From NCBI RefSeq assembly GCF_030644205.1, contig NZ_CP128647.1, forward strand, positions 1,116,001 to 1,180,000: a stretch of 64,000 nt of DNA. The letters are read 5' to 3'. The translations under genes and the position numbers were made by a program. The stretch comes from Mogibacterium neglectum. GTDB taxonomy: Bacteria; Bacillota; Clostridia; Peptostreptococcales; Anaerovoracaceae. Below, one piece after another: positions 47,734 through 58,090 of this stretch (its first letter is position 1; each line of letters opens with the position of its first letter). Below the pieces are notes generated by a model. It worked only from the letters and a program-made list of their open reading frames with translations. It searched no databases and was not told where the DNA came from.

Positions 47734-49251
47734 ATGAACACAAAAGAAATTGTATCGAGATTAGAATACAAATTACTAAAAGGGTCACTTGACCAAGCCG
47801 TGACAGGTATCTGTTTCGACAGCAGAAAAGTAAAGCCAGGCGATGTCTTTGTATGCATTCGCGGCGCATCATTTGACTCTCACGATGCACTTCTGCAGAT
47901 CGATAGTGGCAATCCTGCCCTCATCATAGTAGATGAGAGCTGCGAGCTCGACATATCAGCTGTAAGCTCAACTGTAATTGCAACCTCGGATACAAGACAT
48001 GCTAAAGCTGTGGTTTCAGCAGCATTTTATGGTTATCCAGCGGAAAAGCTCAAGATGATTGGCGTTACTGGATCAAAGGGTAAGACTACTGTTACAACGA
48101 TGATTATGGCATCGTTAAGAGAAGCAGGCTATAGAGCAGCATCAATAGGCTCAAATGGGGTGAACTTAGATGATGAAGTTCTAGAAGTTGCCAACACCAC
48201 ACCTGACTCTGACCAGATGCAGAAATTTCTTTCTATCATGGTATCAAAAGGTATAGAATACGCAGTTCTCGAGTGCTCATCACAAGGTCTTATGCAGCGT
48301 AGAACTGATATGATTAATTTTGATGTCGGTGTATTTCTCAATATTCAGCATGGAGACCATGTTGGAACAGATGAACACCCTACTTTTGAAAACTATGCAT
48401 ATTGTAAAAGTCTCCTGCTACAACAGTGTAATACGGGCATCGTTAATCTGGATGATGAAAATATTGATTTCATCGTAAAAAATGCAACATGTAATCTAAT
48501 TACTGTCGGTCATGATGGAATACATAAGAAAACGGATAAGCTCGGCAGCAGACCAGATTATGCAATCTCAGAGCCTCATACCAAGGAATGTAACGGATTT
48601 ATAGGTGAAGAGTTTAAACTTTCAGGCATGCTTAATGACACTGTATTTGTAAACATGCCCGGTGAGTTCGTTCCGCTAAATGGTGCAGCTACAATCGCTA
48701 CTATAGAAGCTCTCGGAATACCTACAGATGCGGCGAAAAAAGCTCTTTCTCATATCCATATTAACGGCAGAGTTGATATGATTTACCGCACAGATGCCCT
48801 AAGTGTATGCATTGACTCTGCTCACACCAGAGAGAGCACGAGAGCTGTTCTCGAAGCACTTAGAGCATATAATCCAAAGAGGCTCGTATGTGTATTTGGC
48901 GCTGGGGGAAACAGAGATATTGAGAGAAGAATCGGAATGGGTGAATCATCTGGGAAATATGCCGACTTCTCCATTATTACTACTGAGCACAACAGGTTTG
49001 AGCCGTTTGAAACTATACTTGAAGGCGTTAAGTCTGGCCTTGAGCCAACCGGTGGAAAGTACATGGTTATAGAGAATAGACCAGAGGCTATACACTATGC
49101 GATTACTCAGTCCGAACCAGGCGACCTCGTTGCTATCATCGGTCTTGGTGACGATAAATACCAGCATATAAACGGTGTTAACGTTCCTCAGGATGACGAT
49201 AAGTGTGCTAGAAAAGCGATTAAAGAGTGGGAAGAAAATAAAACCAATTAG
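47734..49251 (+). CDS. MurE-family Mur ligase (UDP-MurNAc-tripeptide synthetase-like)
   Basis: 505 residues from MNTKEIVSRL at the ATG at 47734, right after GGAGGAATT. N-terminal FDSRKVKPGDVFVCIRG, ATP loop GVTGSKGKTT, GTFE-like HPTFENY and C-terminal DSAHTREST are Mur-ligase features. The segment that selects the third amino acid, DNPR in meso-DAP-adding MurE, reads EHNR here (TTEHNRFEPF), and the usual SSHAL is SSQGL. So the added amino acid is not predictable as DAP. It is not in a dcw cluster but 33 bases from a threonine aldolase gene. Confidence 0.82.
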   Translation: MNTKEIVSRLEYKLLKGSLDQAVTGICFDSRKVKPGDVFVCIRGASFDSHDALLQIDSGNPALIIVDESCELDISAVSSTVIATSDTRHAKAVVSAAFYGYPAEKLKMIGVTGSKGKTTVTTMIMASLREAGYRAASIGSNGVNLDDEVLEVANTTPDSDQMQKFLSIMVSKGIEYAVLECSSQGLMQRRTDMINFDVGVFLNIQHGDHVGTDEHPTFENYAYCKSLLLQQCNTGIVNLDDENIDFIVKNATCNLITVGHDGIHKKTDKLGSRPDYAISEPHTKECNGFIGEEFKLSGMLNDTVFVNMPGEFVPLNGAATIATIEALGIPTDAAKKALSHIHINGRVDMIYRTDALSVCIDSAHTRESTRAVLEALRAYNPKRLVCVFGAGGNRDIERRIGMGESSGKYADFSIITTEHNRFEPFETILEGVKSGLEPTGGKYMVIENRPEAIHYAITQSEPGDLVAIIGLGDDKYQHINGVNVPQDDDKCARKAIKEWEENKTN

Positions 49252-49284
49252 GTATATAAAGTGATCTAAGATTAGAGGGTCAAA

Positions 49285-50319
49285 ATGATTAGATTTGATA
49301 ACGATTACAGTAGAAGTGCACATCCAAAGATAATTGAGGCTTTAAGCGAAGATATGTATAATTCATATACTGGCTACGGACTCGACTCATGGTGCGAAAT
49401 AGCAAGTGATGAAATTCGAAAGGCAATAGGCAAACCAGATGCAGATATTCACTACCTTATAGGTGGCACACAGACTAACATGACTGTAATAGATATTGCA
49501 CTTCGGAGCTTTGAAGGTGTCATATCAGCTGATACAGGTCATGTTAATGTCCATGAAACGGGCGCTATTGAGTTCACGCGCCATAAGGTCATCGCCCTAC
49601 CATCAGCAGATGGTAAAATCACATCTGCACAGGTTAGAGAACAAGGTGTGCTAAAAGTACAGAACCCGACGCCAGGTCACGTAGTAGAACCTAAGATGGT
49701 GTACATCTCTCAGCCTACAGAATTCGGCACGCTATATAGTAAGGAGGAACTCGAGGCGATTCGTGCATCTTGTGATGAATTTGGGTTCTATTTGTTCGTA
49801 GATGGTGCACGACTTAGCTATGCACTTTCCTCTCCTTTTAATGACGTCGATCTAAAACATATCGCTAGTATCTGCGATGCATTTTACATAGGTGGCACAA
49901 AGTGTGGTGCGCTGTTTGGAGAAGCAGTTGTTATACTAAACAACGAGCTAAAGCCTCATTTCTTTAGTTATCAGAAACAGCACGGTGCACTCCTTGCAAA
50001 AGGATGGCTTCTTGGTCTTCAGTTCTATACACTTTTTAAGGATGATCTCTACACTGAAGTTGCAAGAGCAGCAGTAAAGATGGCGCTAAATATCAAGTCT
50101 GCTATGCTTTCAAAAGGCATCAAGCTTGCCGTAGATAGTCCGACTAACCAGCAGTTCTTTATTATGACTAATGAGCAGATTAAAGCGCTTAGCGAAGAAT
50201 ACATGCTATCTGAAATTGAGACTATAGATGAGTCTCATAAGTGCATGAGACTTTGCACCGCTTGGTATACAAAGCAGCAGGATGTTGATTCATTTATAGA
50301 GGCAATTAAGAGGCTTTAA
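49285..50319 (+). CDS. Low-specificity L-threonine aldolase family PLP enzyme
   Basis: 344 residues. FDNDYSRSAHPKIIEAL, the His of HVNVHETGAIE that stacks on PLP, FVDGARLSYAL and the PLP Lys in GGTKCGALFGE are family features. Cleaves L-threonine or beta-hydroxy amino acids to glycine and aldehyde. Probably cotranscribed with the Mur ligase upstream (33-base gap, ribosome site AGAGGG). A start at 49285 gives the family length. Confidence 0.9.
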   Translation: MIRFDNDYSRSAHPKIIEALSEDMYNSYTGYGLDSWCEIASDEIRKAIGKPDADIHYLIGGTQTNMTVIDIALRSFEGVISADTGHVNVHETGAIEFTRHKVIALPSADGKITSAQVREQGVLKVQNPTPGHVVEPKMVYISQPTEFGTLYSKEELEAIRASCDEFGFYLFVDGARLSYALSSPFNDVDLKHIASICDAFYIGGTKCGALFGEAVVILNNELKPHFFSYQKQHGALLAKGWLLGLQFYTLFKDDLYTEVARAAVKMALNIKSAMLSKGIKLAVDSPTNQQFFIMTNEQIKALSEEYMLSEIETIDESHKCMRLCTAWYTKQQDVDSFIEAIKRL

Positions 50320-50333
50320 TTAGCAAAATAAAA

Positions 50334-50368
50334 CAACCTGACTAATTCGAAAATCGGTAGTCAGGTTG
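50334..50368. terminator. Terminator between converging genes
   Basis: CAACCTGACTA (50334-50344) and TAGTCAGGTTG (50358-50368), a perfect 11-bp stem; on the minus strand TTTTATTTTG follows. It ends the small ATPase transcript and may serve the aldolase too. Confidence 0.8.
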
Positions 50369-50389
50369 CACTATAAGTACATTTTAAAA

Positions 50390-50812
50390 TTAATTAAGAA
50401 CCTCTACTCCATCGAAGTTAACTCCAATCATCTCTTCGAGTTCAGCACTGATGCTGATTACAAAGTCAATGCCATAATCCTTAGAGATATCCTTAATCTT
50501 TGAAAGGAAGCTTGGAAGCATATCTAGAGAGAAATCAGCATGTCTCATGATACCGTCCAGGAAGATTGTCTGGATGTCATTGTCAGAACTGATAATACCG
50601 AATAGGAATCCGATATACTCATCTTCATTAGTTATATGAACAAAATCCTCCATGCAGATTACACGAATCTTGTAGTCTAAATCATAGATAAGTCTGGAAT
50701 TCTTGTTAATAAATACGGTACTGCCCTTGGTTTCCTCGACACTTGCGTTAGCTAGCTCGATCATTTTCTTGGTCTTGCCCTTACCTTTATGTCCTACCAA
50801 TAATTTAACCAT
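50390..50812 (-). CDS. Small P-loop ATPase-like protein, function unknown
   Basis: 140 residues from MVKLLVGHKGKGKTKK at the ATG at 50812, after GGAGGACGATTCC; a start at 50851 is less likely. Walker A GHKGKGKT is at the very N-terminus and a Walker B-like IQTIFLDGI near residue 83. No other domain, signal or membrane part. It follows glyA by 100 bases in the same direction. Such proteins are common in Clostridia and have no settled role. Confidence 0.75.
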   Translation of the reverse strand: MVKLLVGHKGKGKTKKMIELANASVEETKGSTVFINKNSRLIYDLDYKIRVICMEDFVHITNEDEYIGFLFGIISSDNDIQTIFLDGIMRHADFSLDMLPSFLSKIKDISKDYGIDFVISISAELEEMIGVNFDGVEVLN

Positions 50813-50912
50813 GGAATCGTCCTCCTTTATTTTCTTTTTTTGATTATACAATACCCGAATTTGTATATCAACAAATCCGGGTATCGAATTTAATATGTAG
50901 TAAAACTAGTTG

Positions 50913-52181
50913 CTATTTTTCTTCTGCAGCCTTCTCAGCATCTAGTCTCTTAACAACTTCATCAATTCTGTGTGCAACCTCGATAAAGTCTTCCTCAACG
51001 AAGCCTCTTGTTGTCATTGGAGCTGTACCAACTCTAACACCGCTAGTCTGCATTGGAGAACGCTTCTCGTTAGGAACGCAGTTTTTATTGAGAGTTATAC
51101 CAACCTCATCGCAAGCATTCTGAAGATCCTTACCGGAGAATTCCTTGTCAGAAAGATCGATTAGGAATACGTGGTTATCTGTTCCTCCAGTTACAATCGT
51201 GTAACCTAGCTTGAGCATCTCATCAGCAAATGCAGCACAGTTCTTAACAACCTGTGCTGCATAATCCCTGAATTCAGGTCTTAGTGCTTCCTCAGCACAA
51301 ACAGCTTTACCAGCGATGATGTGCTCGAGTGGGCCACCTTGTGCAAATGGGAATACTGCACTATCTATTTTCTTAGCGAGTTCTTCCTTGCAAAAAATCA
51401 TTCCACCTCTTGGTCCTCTAAGCGTCTTATGGGTTGTTGTTGTGATGATATCAGCATATCCGAATGGGGATGGATGTACTCCACCAGCAACGAGACCAGC
51501 GATATGAGCCATGTCTACCATGAATAGAGCACCAACACTCTGTGCAATCTCAGCAAACTTCTCAAAATCGATAATTCTTGAGTAAGCACTAGCACCAGTA
51601 AGAATTAGCTTAGGCTGAAGTTCCTTAGCCTTTTTCTCAAGGTCGCTCATATCGATGAATCCATTATCATCTACGTTGTAGAAATGAACATCGAAAAACT
51701 TACCGCTGAAGTTAACCGACGATCCGTGAGTTAGGTGCCCACCGTTGTCTAGGTTAAGTGAAAGGATTGTATCACCCGGTTCTAAAACTGCATTATAAGC
51801 AGCAAAGTTAGCCTGTGATCCACTGTGCGGCTGTACATTTACGTGATAATCTGTATTGAATACCTCTCTCCACTTATCGCAACAGTATTCCTCGAGTTCA
51901 TCAACGTATCTTGTTCCACCGTAGTATCTTCCCCTGTTTCCGGAGTGTCTAGTAACTGGCTTTGCAGGATATCCTTCTGCATACTTCCATGATAGACAGC
52001 TTCCGCAAGCAGCAAGAACTGCTTCTGAACAGTAGTTCTCAGATGCGATTAGCTCCACGTTATTCTTCTGTCTGTTGTACTCCTTCTCAACTAGAGCAGC
52101 AACTGTAGGAGACGTCTTTGCAATTTCAGCGATATTCTCTAAGTTATATCTGCTGTCATCGTAGCCATTTCTGTCAAACAT
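50913..52181 (-). CDS. glyA: Serine hydroxymethyltransferase
   Basis: 422 residues. PLP enzyme interconverting serine and glycine with tetrahydrofolate. [14 protein letters not shown], the glycine-rich [25 protein letters not shown] and the PLP Lys in [14 protein letters not shown] are all present. Overlaps the folC stop by eight bases, linking it to folate metabolism. Later folD in the next operon continues the same one-carbon theme. Confidence 0.97.
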   Translation of the reverse strand: MFDRNGYDDSRYNLENIAEIAKTSPTVAALVEKEYNRQKNNVELIASENYCSEAVLAACGSCLSWKYAEGYPAKPVTRHSGNRGRYYGGTRYVDELEEYCCDKWREVFNTDYHVNVQPHSGSQANFAAYNAVLEPGDTILSLNLDNGGHLTHGSSVNFSGKFFDVHFYNVDDNGFIDMSDLEKKAKELQPKLILTGASAYSRIIDFEKFAEIAQSVGALFMVDMAHIAGLVAGGVHPSPFGYADIITTTTHKTLRGPRGGMIFCKEELAKKIDSAVFPFAQGGPLEHIIAGKAVCAEEALRPEFRDYAAQVVKNCAAFADEMLKLGYTIVTGGTDNHVFLIDLSDKEFSGKDLQNACDEVGITLNKNCVPNEKRSPMQTSGVRVGTAPMTTRGFVEEDFIEVAHRIDEVVKRLDAEKAAEEK

Positions 52182-53547
52182 TAATTTTCCCGTCCTTTCG
52201 ATTGAAAAAAATTCTTATATCTCCAATAAGATATATGGATCCTAAAAAGAGCATCACGTCTGCACCAGACGACAGTGCCCTATCAAAGGCTGTTTTTTCA
52301 TCGCTGATAGCTGTTACAGCGATATTTTCATATTCGAGTGTTTTCTTTAGCACCTCTGCTTTAAGTGCTCTCGGACTAACCGGTTCGGTTACAATCACCT
52401 CGTTTGCATCTACTGCAGCAAGACCTGAACGAAGTATCTCAGTCATAGCCTGATACTCCTTATCTCCAAAGCACCCGAAGACCGTAATTATTCTCTTATT
52501 CTTGAATATAGTTTTCCTAAGTTCCTTAAGCGTCTCCATGGCAGCTTTGAGCCCTTGAGGATTGTGCGAACCATCTATCACTATGTAGGGATCGCTCTTG
52601 AGAATCTCAAAACGCCCCAGATTTCTCGCATTCGCTAGACCTTTCCGCATTTCTAAGTCATCGATTTCGATTAGCTTGCGGTCTCGCATACTATTTACAG
52701 CAAGCAGTGCAGTTATAGCGTTCCTAACTTGATGTTCACCGATGAGACCTATCTTAACATCATCCATTTTGACTCGATCAGTTCCATCTCCGAATTCAAA
52801 ATCAAAACTCATAAGTTCAGAATAATCATTTATTCTATATTTGGCAAGTGATGCGTCGATAAATCTGGAATTCTTTTCCCTAGCAACATCGGCTATAGCA
52901 TCTTTGACTTCGAGCTCAGAAGATTCAGATATAACTGGAACACCCGCCTTTATGATTCCAGCCTTAGCCTCTGCAATCATAGGAAGTGTGTCACCAAGCA
53001 TGTCAACATGGTCGAAACCTATCTGGGTAATCACTGATACTAGAGGGTTTGAAATGACATTTGTCATATCCATCTTACCGCCTATCCCAGTCTCTAGAAT
53101 CACTATATCAGGTGTTTGCTCTAGAAAATACAGCAAAGCTGTAGATGTTAGTATCTCGAACTCAGAGAAGTATCCAAATCCTTCATCGTTAACTTGTTCC
53201 GCAAATGACATCACATATGTAGCAATCCTGCAGAAATCATCATCACTAATGTAATTCCTGTCTATATCGAATCGCTCATTGTACTCCATAACGTGGGGAG
53301 ATGTGAAAACCCCAACAGAATAACCGGCTGCTCGCAGCATCGATGCTATGAACTGGCAAACAGAGCCTTTGCCATTCGTGCCTGCAACATGGACAAATTT
53401 TAAGTCTTTTTCAGGGTTACCTAATAACTCGAGAAGCCTTTTCATCCGCGAAAGTCCGAGGGGTCCTCTCTTAGATGTCATTTCCCAAATGCGCCGTATA
53501 ACCGCCTCACTCGCTTTATTTGGCACTTGCTTCACCCATGGACTCAA
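52174..53547 (-). CDS. folC: Folylpolyglutamate synthase / dihydrofolate synthase
   Basis: 457 residues. P-loop [28 protein letters not shown] and DGSHNPQGL are family motifs. Adds glutamate residues to folates. The start is a TTG at 53547 or a GTG a few codons later, both inside the end of valS (up to 32-base overlap); no clear ribosome site, so translation is probably coupled to valS. Confidence 0.94.
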   Translation of the reverse strand: MSPWVKQVPNKASEAVIRRIWEMTSKRGPLGLSRMKRLLELLGNPEKDLKFVHVAGTNGKGSVCQFIASMLRAAGYSVGVFTSPHVMEYNERFDIDRNYISDDDFCRIATYVMSFAEQVNDEGFGYFSEFEILTSTALLYFLEQTPDIVILETGIGGKMDMTNVISNPLVSVITQIGFDHVDMLGDTLPMIAEAKAGIIKAGVPVISESSELEVKDAIADVAREKNSRFIDASLAKYRINDYSELMSFDFEFGDGTDRVKMDDVKIGLIGEHQVRNAITALLAVNSMRDRKLIEIDDLEMRKGLANARNLGRFEILKSDPYIVIDGSHNPQGLKAAMETLKELRKTIFKNKRIITVFGCFGDKEYQAMTEILRSGLAAVDANEVIVTEPVSPRALKAEVLKKTLEYENIAVTAISDEKTAFDRALSSGADVMLFLGSIYLIGDIRIFFNRKDGKINV

Positions 53548-56203
53548 GTCTCTTGATAACTGTTTCTAGCATCTCACGGTACTTGTCGCCCTTCTGTTTC
53601 TCCTCTTCAACCACCGATACAGGAGCCTTTGCAACAAATCCCTGATTAGCGAGCTTCTTCTCTACACGAGCAACCTCGCCCTCGAGTCTCTTCTTCTCCT
53701 TCTCAAGTCTCTCGCGCTCTGCTTCGAAATCAACCAAATCAGCTAGCGGAATCAGGAGCTCTCCTCCAGTGAATAACGCTGAAACTACTCCATCTGGAGG
53801 TTCGCTATCAGTTCCTTCAACTGTTATATCTACAACATTAGCAATCTTCTTAATGTGGGCAGAAATCGCTTCAACTGTATCCTTAAGCGCGTCCGTCTTT
53901 ACGATCAGATTAAGCTTGCGACTAGGTGCAGCATCTACTTCTGTTCTAGCATTTCTAATTGCTTTGATGATTTCTTTAGCAGTCTCAATTCTTGAAACAG
54001 ATTCAGAATATGCCTTTGTTTTGTCATAAATCGGCCATGATGATGTGATTAGCAAGTTATCATCGCTCTCCGAAGCATCTGTTTCTGCTGGCAAATATCC
54101 CCAGATTTCCTCTGTAATAAACGGCATGAATGGGTGAAGAAGTTTGAGTAAGTCTTTGAGCACTCTCTGAAGCACGAACCTTGCGGTTGCCTTATCTTCT
54201 TCATCATCGCTCCATAGTCTCGCTTTAACAAGCTCTATATACCAGTCACAGTACTCATCCCATATGAGTTCATAAACCTTCTGACCTGCAAGACCGAGTT
54301 CAAACTTCTCCAACGAATTTGTAATATCTGCCGCCGCTTCATTTACAAGCGATATAATCCACTTATCCTCATCTCTAAGTATTGCCTCCTCATCAGTTGC
54401 CATCGGTAATAGATTACCTTCGTCATCCAGAAGATTCATGATTGTAAATCTTGACGCGTTCCAAAGCTTGTTAGCGAAGTTGCGCGAGGATTCGAGTCTA
54501 TCCCAGATAAATCTAGTGTCATTACCTGGAGTAATTCCAGTAATCAGCATAAATCTTAGTGCGTCTGCACCAACCTTATCGATTACTTCAAGCGGATCGA
54601 TTCCGTTGCCGAGTGATTTACTCATCTTTCTACCCTGTTCATCCCTTACGAGACCGTGCAGGAATACATATTCGAAAGGTGGTTCACCCATAACCTCACA
54701 CCCTGAGAACACCATTCTGATAACCCAGAAGAACAGAATATCGTATCCTGTAACCATAACTGAGTTAGGATAGAAATAATCAAGCTCAGGCGTCTTATCG
54801 GGCCATCCTAGTGTAGAAAAAGGCCAAAGCCCAGAGCTAAACCAAGTATCAAGTACATCCTCATCCTGATGCAAATGAGTGCACCCACACTTAGGGCATA
54901 CACTTGGAACCTCTCGACTTACGACGATTTCCCCGCAGTCATCACAGTAGTATGCAGGTATTCTGTGTCCCCACCATAGTTGCCTTGAGATGCACCAGTC
55001 GTGAATATCGTTTAGCCAATTTAGGTAAATCTTCTCAAATCTCTCAGGGACATGCTTTAGCTTTCCAGACTTTACAGCCTCTATCGCTGGTTTAGCGAGA
55101 TTTTCCATCTTGACAAACCACTGATCCGAAAGCTTCGGCTCAATTGCGTTATGACATCTATAGCACTTTCCTACCGGAATAGTAAGATCTTCAATCTTAA
55201 CTAGGAAACCAGTTTCCTCAAGGTCATGCACCCATGCCTTACGGCATTCATATCTGTCCATTCCCTCGTATTTGCCAGCCAGCTCGTTCATCGTAGCATC
55301 ATCATTCATACAAGACATGATTGCCAGACCATGTCTCTGGCCTACGAGGAAGTCATTAGCATCGTGGGCAGGTGTAATCTTTACCGCACCAGTACCTTTA
55401 TCTGGGTCTGGATACTCATCCGCAATAACGGGAATCTCCCTATTCAAAATAGGTAAAATTACAGTCTTACCTACTAAATCCGCATATCTATCATCTTCAG
55501 GGCTTACAGCAATTGCAACGTCGCCGAACATAGTCTCAGGTCTAGACGTCGCAACAGTGATTCCCTCTCCACCATCCTTTGCAGGATAACGGAAGTACCA
55601 GTACTTACCTGACTCATCTTCGTGTTCAACCTCAGCATCTGATAGTGATGTCATGCAGTCCGGACACCAATTTACAAGCCTATTGCCCTTGTATATCATA
55701 CCTTTATCATACAGCCTGATAAACAACTCTGTTACAGCCTTGTTACAGCCCTCATCCATCGTAAAACGTTCTCTACGCCAGTCACATGAGTCTCCGAGCT
55801 TACGGCACTGCTTTGTAATCCTACCGCCGTACTCTTCCTTCCACTTCCATGCACGCTCGAGAAATGCCTCTCTACCTATATCCTTCTTATCCTTACCAGT
55901 CTCTTCACGAAGAGCGTTGTTGACCTTAACCTCCGTCGCGATGCTTGCATGATCGCTGCCAGGTAGCCATAGTGAGCTATATCCCTGCATCCTCCTCCAT
56001 CTGATGAGAATATCTTGAAGTGTCTGATCAAGAGCATGTCCCATATGAAGTTGCCCTGTGATGTTTGGAGGCGGCATAACTATGCAGTACGGTTTTTTGT
56101 CCTTATCCACCTCTGCGTTAAAAGAACCATGCTCCTCCCACATCTCATAAATACGATCTTCAAAATTCTTGGGGTTGTATGTTTTAGCAAGATTTTTACC
56201 CAT
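53516..56203 (-). CDS. valS: Valine--tRNA ligase
   Basis: 895 residues. Class I signatures: PPPNITGQLHMGHA (HIGH equivalent) and KMSKSLGNGIDP (KMSKS). Editing domain residues TSRPETMFGDVA and a zinc-ribbon CDDCGEIVV are present; the C-terminal coiled coil (LVDFEAERERLEKEKKRLEGE) is typical of ValS. The 95 bases before the gene hold no T-box. Head of valS-folC-glyA. Confidence 0.98.
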   Translation of the reverse strand: MGKNLAKTYNPKNFEDRIYEMWEEHGSFNAEVDKDKKPYCIVMPPPNITGQLHMGHALDQTLQDILIRWRRMQGYSSLWLPGSDHASIATEVKVNNALREETGKDKKDIGREAFLERAWKWKEEYGGRITKQCRKLGDSCDWRRERFTMDEGCNKAVTELFIRLYDKGMIYKGNRLVNWCPDCMTSLSDAEVEHEDESGKYWYFRYPAKDGGEGITVATSRPETMFGDVAIAVSPEDDRYADLVGKTVILPILNREIPVIADEYPDPDKGTGAVKITPAHDANDFLVGQRHGLAIMSCMNDDATMNELAGKYEGMDRYECRKAWVHDLEETGFLVKIEDLTIPVGKCYRCHNAIEPKLSDQWFVKMENLAKPAIEAVKSGKLKHVPERFEKIYLNWLNDIHDWCISRQLWWGHRIPAYYCDDCGEIVVSREVPSVCPKCGCTHLHQDEDVLDTWFSSGLWPFSTLGWPDKTPELDYFYPNSVMVTGYDILFFWVIRMVFSGCEVMGEPPFEYVFLHGLVRDEQGRKMSKSLGNGIDPLEVIDKVGADALRFMLITGITPGNDTRFIWDRLESSRNFANKLWNASRFTIMNLLDDEGNLLPMATDEEAILRDEDKWIISLVNEAAADITNSLEKFELGLAGQKVYELIWDEYCDWYIELVKARLWSDDEEDKATARFVLQRVLKDLLKLLHPFMPFITEEIWGYLPAETDASESDDNLLITSSWPIYDKTKAYSESVSRIETAKEIIKAIRNARTEVDAAPSRKLNLIVKTDALKDTVEAISAHIKKIANVVDITVEGTDSEPPDGVVSALFTGGELLIPLADLVDFEAERERLEKEKKRLEGEVARVEKKLANQGFVAKAPVSVVEEEKQKGDKYREMLETVIKRLESMGEASAK

Positions 56204-56298
56204 TTTTTCTCCTAAATTCCTATTATAGTTTTATATCTCAATAGCCAATTGGTATATGTTACAGAATAATCTCATCTACATCATCAGTGCATCAACAT

Positions 56299-56988
56299 TT
56301 ATTCCTCAGAAAAAACCTCGTTCCTGATATTTTCCATCATATTATCTACATCAGCAAGAATCTCTGAGCAAATTTTCAGCTTATTCTGAAGATCTTCGCT
56401 CAGCGCACCTTCATTCTTGTACTTTAGCTCATGTTCCAGACTTGCCCAAGTATCCATAGCGATGCTGCGGAACTGCATTTCAACCGGAATCGAGACTTTC
56501 TTGCTAACAAGAAATATCGGCACCTCTATTACGACATGCAGACTTCTATACCCGCTTTCCTTTGGATTAGAGCTGTAGTCTTTAATCCTAATAAGCTTTA
56601 TATCCTCTTGTTTCAGGAGCAAGCTTGATAGCCTATAAATATCATTTCGATAGTTACAAACAACTCTTACACCTGCTATGTCGTAAATCTGCTTTCTAAT
56701 CTCAGATATGTTGTTAAGTGGATCCTCTATTCCATATCGCTCGGCCTTTTCAAACAGGCTGTTAACAGACTTTAGTCTGTACTGAATGTGATGGATAGGT
56801 CCATGATCATCTTGCTGCTTAAAGTCATCATCTAAAATCTCCAGCTTAGTGGAAATCTCTTTTATCGCCGCCTCATACTCGAGTCTTATGTCAGCGATTT
56901 CCTGAAAAAAAGCTTCCTTATCTCTCACAAGCTCAAGCTTGTTTTTGCTCAGCCTTTCAGGATTAAGTATCTCGTTAGTAATATTCAT
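56299..56988 (-). CDS. Small alarmone synthetase, RelQ/YjbM type
   Basis: 229 residues with only the RelA/SpoT (p)ppGpp-synthetase domain. Key features: YDIAGVRVVCNY, the basic loop RIKDYSSNPKESGYRSLH, VEMQFRSIAMDTWASLEHEL, and a C-terminal helix. No hydrolase, TGS or ACT domain. Makes (p)ppGpp from GTP/GDP and ATP. It lies upstream of valS in the same direction, 95 bases away. Confidence 0.93.
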   Translation of the reverse strand: MNITNEILNPERLSKNKLELVRDKEAFFQEIADIRLEYEAAIKEISTKLEILDDDFKQQDDHGPIHHIQYRLKSVNSLFEKAERYGIEDPLNNISEIRKQIYDIAGVRVVCNYRNDIYRLSSLLLKQEDIKLIRIKDYSSNPKESGYRSLHVVIEVPIFLVSKKVSIPVEMQFRSIAMDTWASLEHELKYKNEGALSEDLQNKLKICSEILADVDNMMENIRNEVFSEE

Positions 56989-57042
56989 TCCACCTTATGC
57001 CCTTTAAAACCATAGGTCAAAACATAACCCTATATATAATCT

Positions 57043-57906
57043 TTAGACACGCTCCGCCGCCTTTACGACATTACGAAGTAGTAAGGCGGTTGTAACGGTA
57101 CCTACTCCACCTGGAACAGGTGAATAGCTTAGTGACGTAGGCATACCCTTAGCTTCTAGCGCACCTGAGTCAAAGTCACCTGCAAGCTTTCCATCCTTGC
57201 CAGTGCCTGTGCCAACATCTATGATTATCTGCCCATCATGGAATAGTTCAGGACTGTATGACTCAATCTGACCTGTTGCGAGCACGACAACGTCTGCCCT
57301 ATGGCATGCTTCCTTAAGATTTTTATCTGTGGTTCTTGTATGGCAAACTGTAACGGTAGCATTTGCATTCATCATCATGAGCATCAGTGGCTTTCCGACT
57401 CTCATACTTCTGCCTACAATCGTTACTTGCTTTCCCTTAAGGTCGACTCCATAAAATTTTAATATCTCCATGCAAGACTCAGCTGTGCATGCATAGAACG
57501 CGTTAGGATCATTGGCAAAAAGATTTGCATATGAAGCATCTGTAATCGCATCTATATCCTTATCTGGGTTAAGAAGTGCACGCAGGCGTTCGCCGTCGAT
57601 TGATTTAGGAAAAGGCATAAGCATGATAATACCGTCGATATTATCATCGCTATTGAGCCTTACAAGCTCCTCTTCAGCCGCGTCCTGAGACACGGTCTCA
57701 TCTAGCACAACTGACTCGCATTCGATTCCATACTTGCTAGCTCTCTTGATGATAGCTCCCTCATAGTACTTCTCACCATCATCCTCGCCAATTCTATAAG
57801 TGGCAACCTTTGGTGTATTACCAGTAGTAGCCAGTAACTCAACTCTTGAAATAATATCCTGATCTATCGCGTCCCTTACAGATGCGCCTTTTAACAATGT
57901 GTGCAT
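57043..57906 (-). CDS. folD: Methylenetetrahydrofolate dehydrogenase / cyclohydrolase
   Basis: 287 residues. The catalytic Lys is in KYYEGAIIKRASKYG, the NAD(P) fold in VGRSMRVGKPLMLMM, and PVPGGVGTVTTALLLRN near the C-terminus is the FolD signature. Interconverts 5,10-methylene-, 5,10-methenyl- and 10-formyl-THF. It follows a terminator and stands as its own unit. Confidence 0.96.
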   Translation of the reverse strand: MHTLLKGASVRDAIDQDIISRVELLATTGNTPKVATYRIGEDDGEKYYEGAIIKRASKYGIECESVVLDETVSQDAAEEELVRLNSDDNIDGIIMLMPFPKSIDGERLRALLNPDKDIDAITDASYANLFANDPNAFYACTAESCMEILKFYGVDLKGKQVTIVGRSMRVGKPLMLMMMNANATVTVCHTRTTDKNLKEACHRADVVVLATGQIESYSPELFHDGQIIIDVGTGTGKDGKLAGDFDSGALEAKGMPTSLSYSPVPGGVGTVTTALLLRNVVKAAERV

Positions 57907-58002
57907 ATCTGATGTTTCCTCCGCTTTATTAACGTATAAAACCGTTTAATATTATAGCATAATGACAAAAGAATTAGTATATTCTTTAAGTTAAACAACA
58001 AA

Positions 58003-58033
58003 AGTGTTATCGCATAAAATATGCGATAACACT
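58003..58033 (-). terminator. Terminator of the RNase H fusion gene
   Basis: AGTGTTATCGCATA (58003-58016) and TATGCGATAACACT (58020-58033), a perfect 14-bp stem with a three-base loop; TTTTGTTGTTT follows on the minus strand. Confidence 0.88.
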
Positions 58034-58090
58034 CATTATTGCAATTAATTAAAAATCCATAAGTGTTTATGCAAACATAAGCCATAAAAA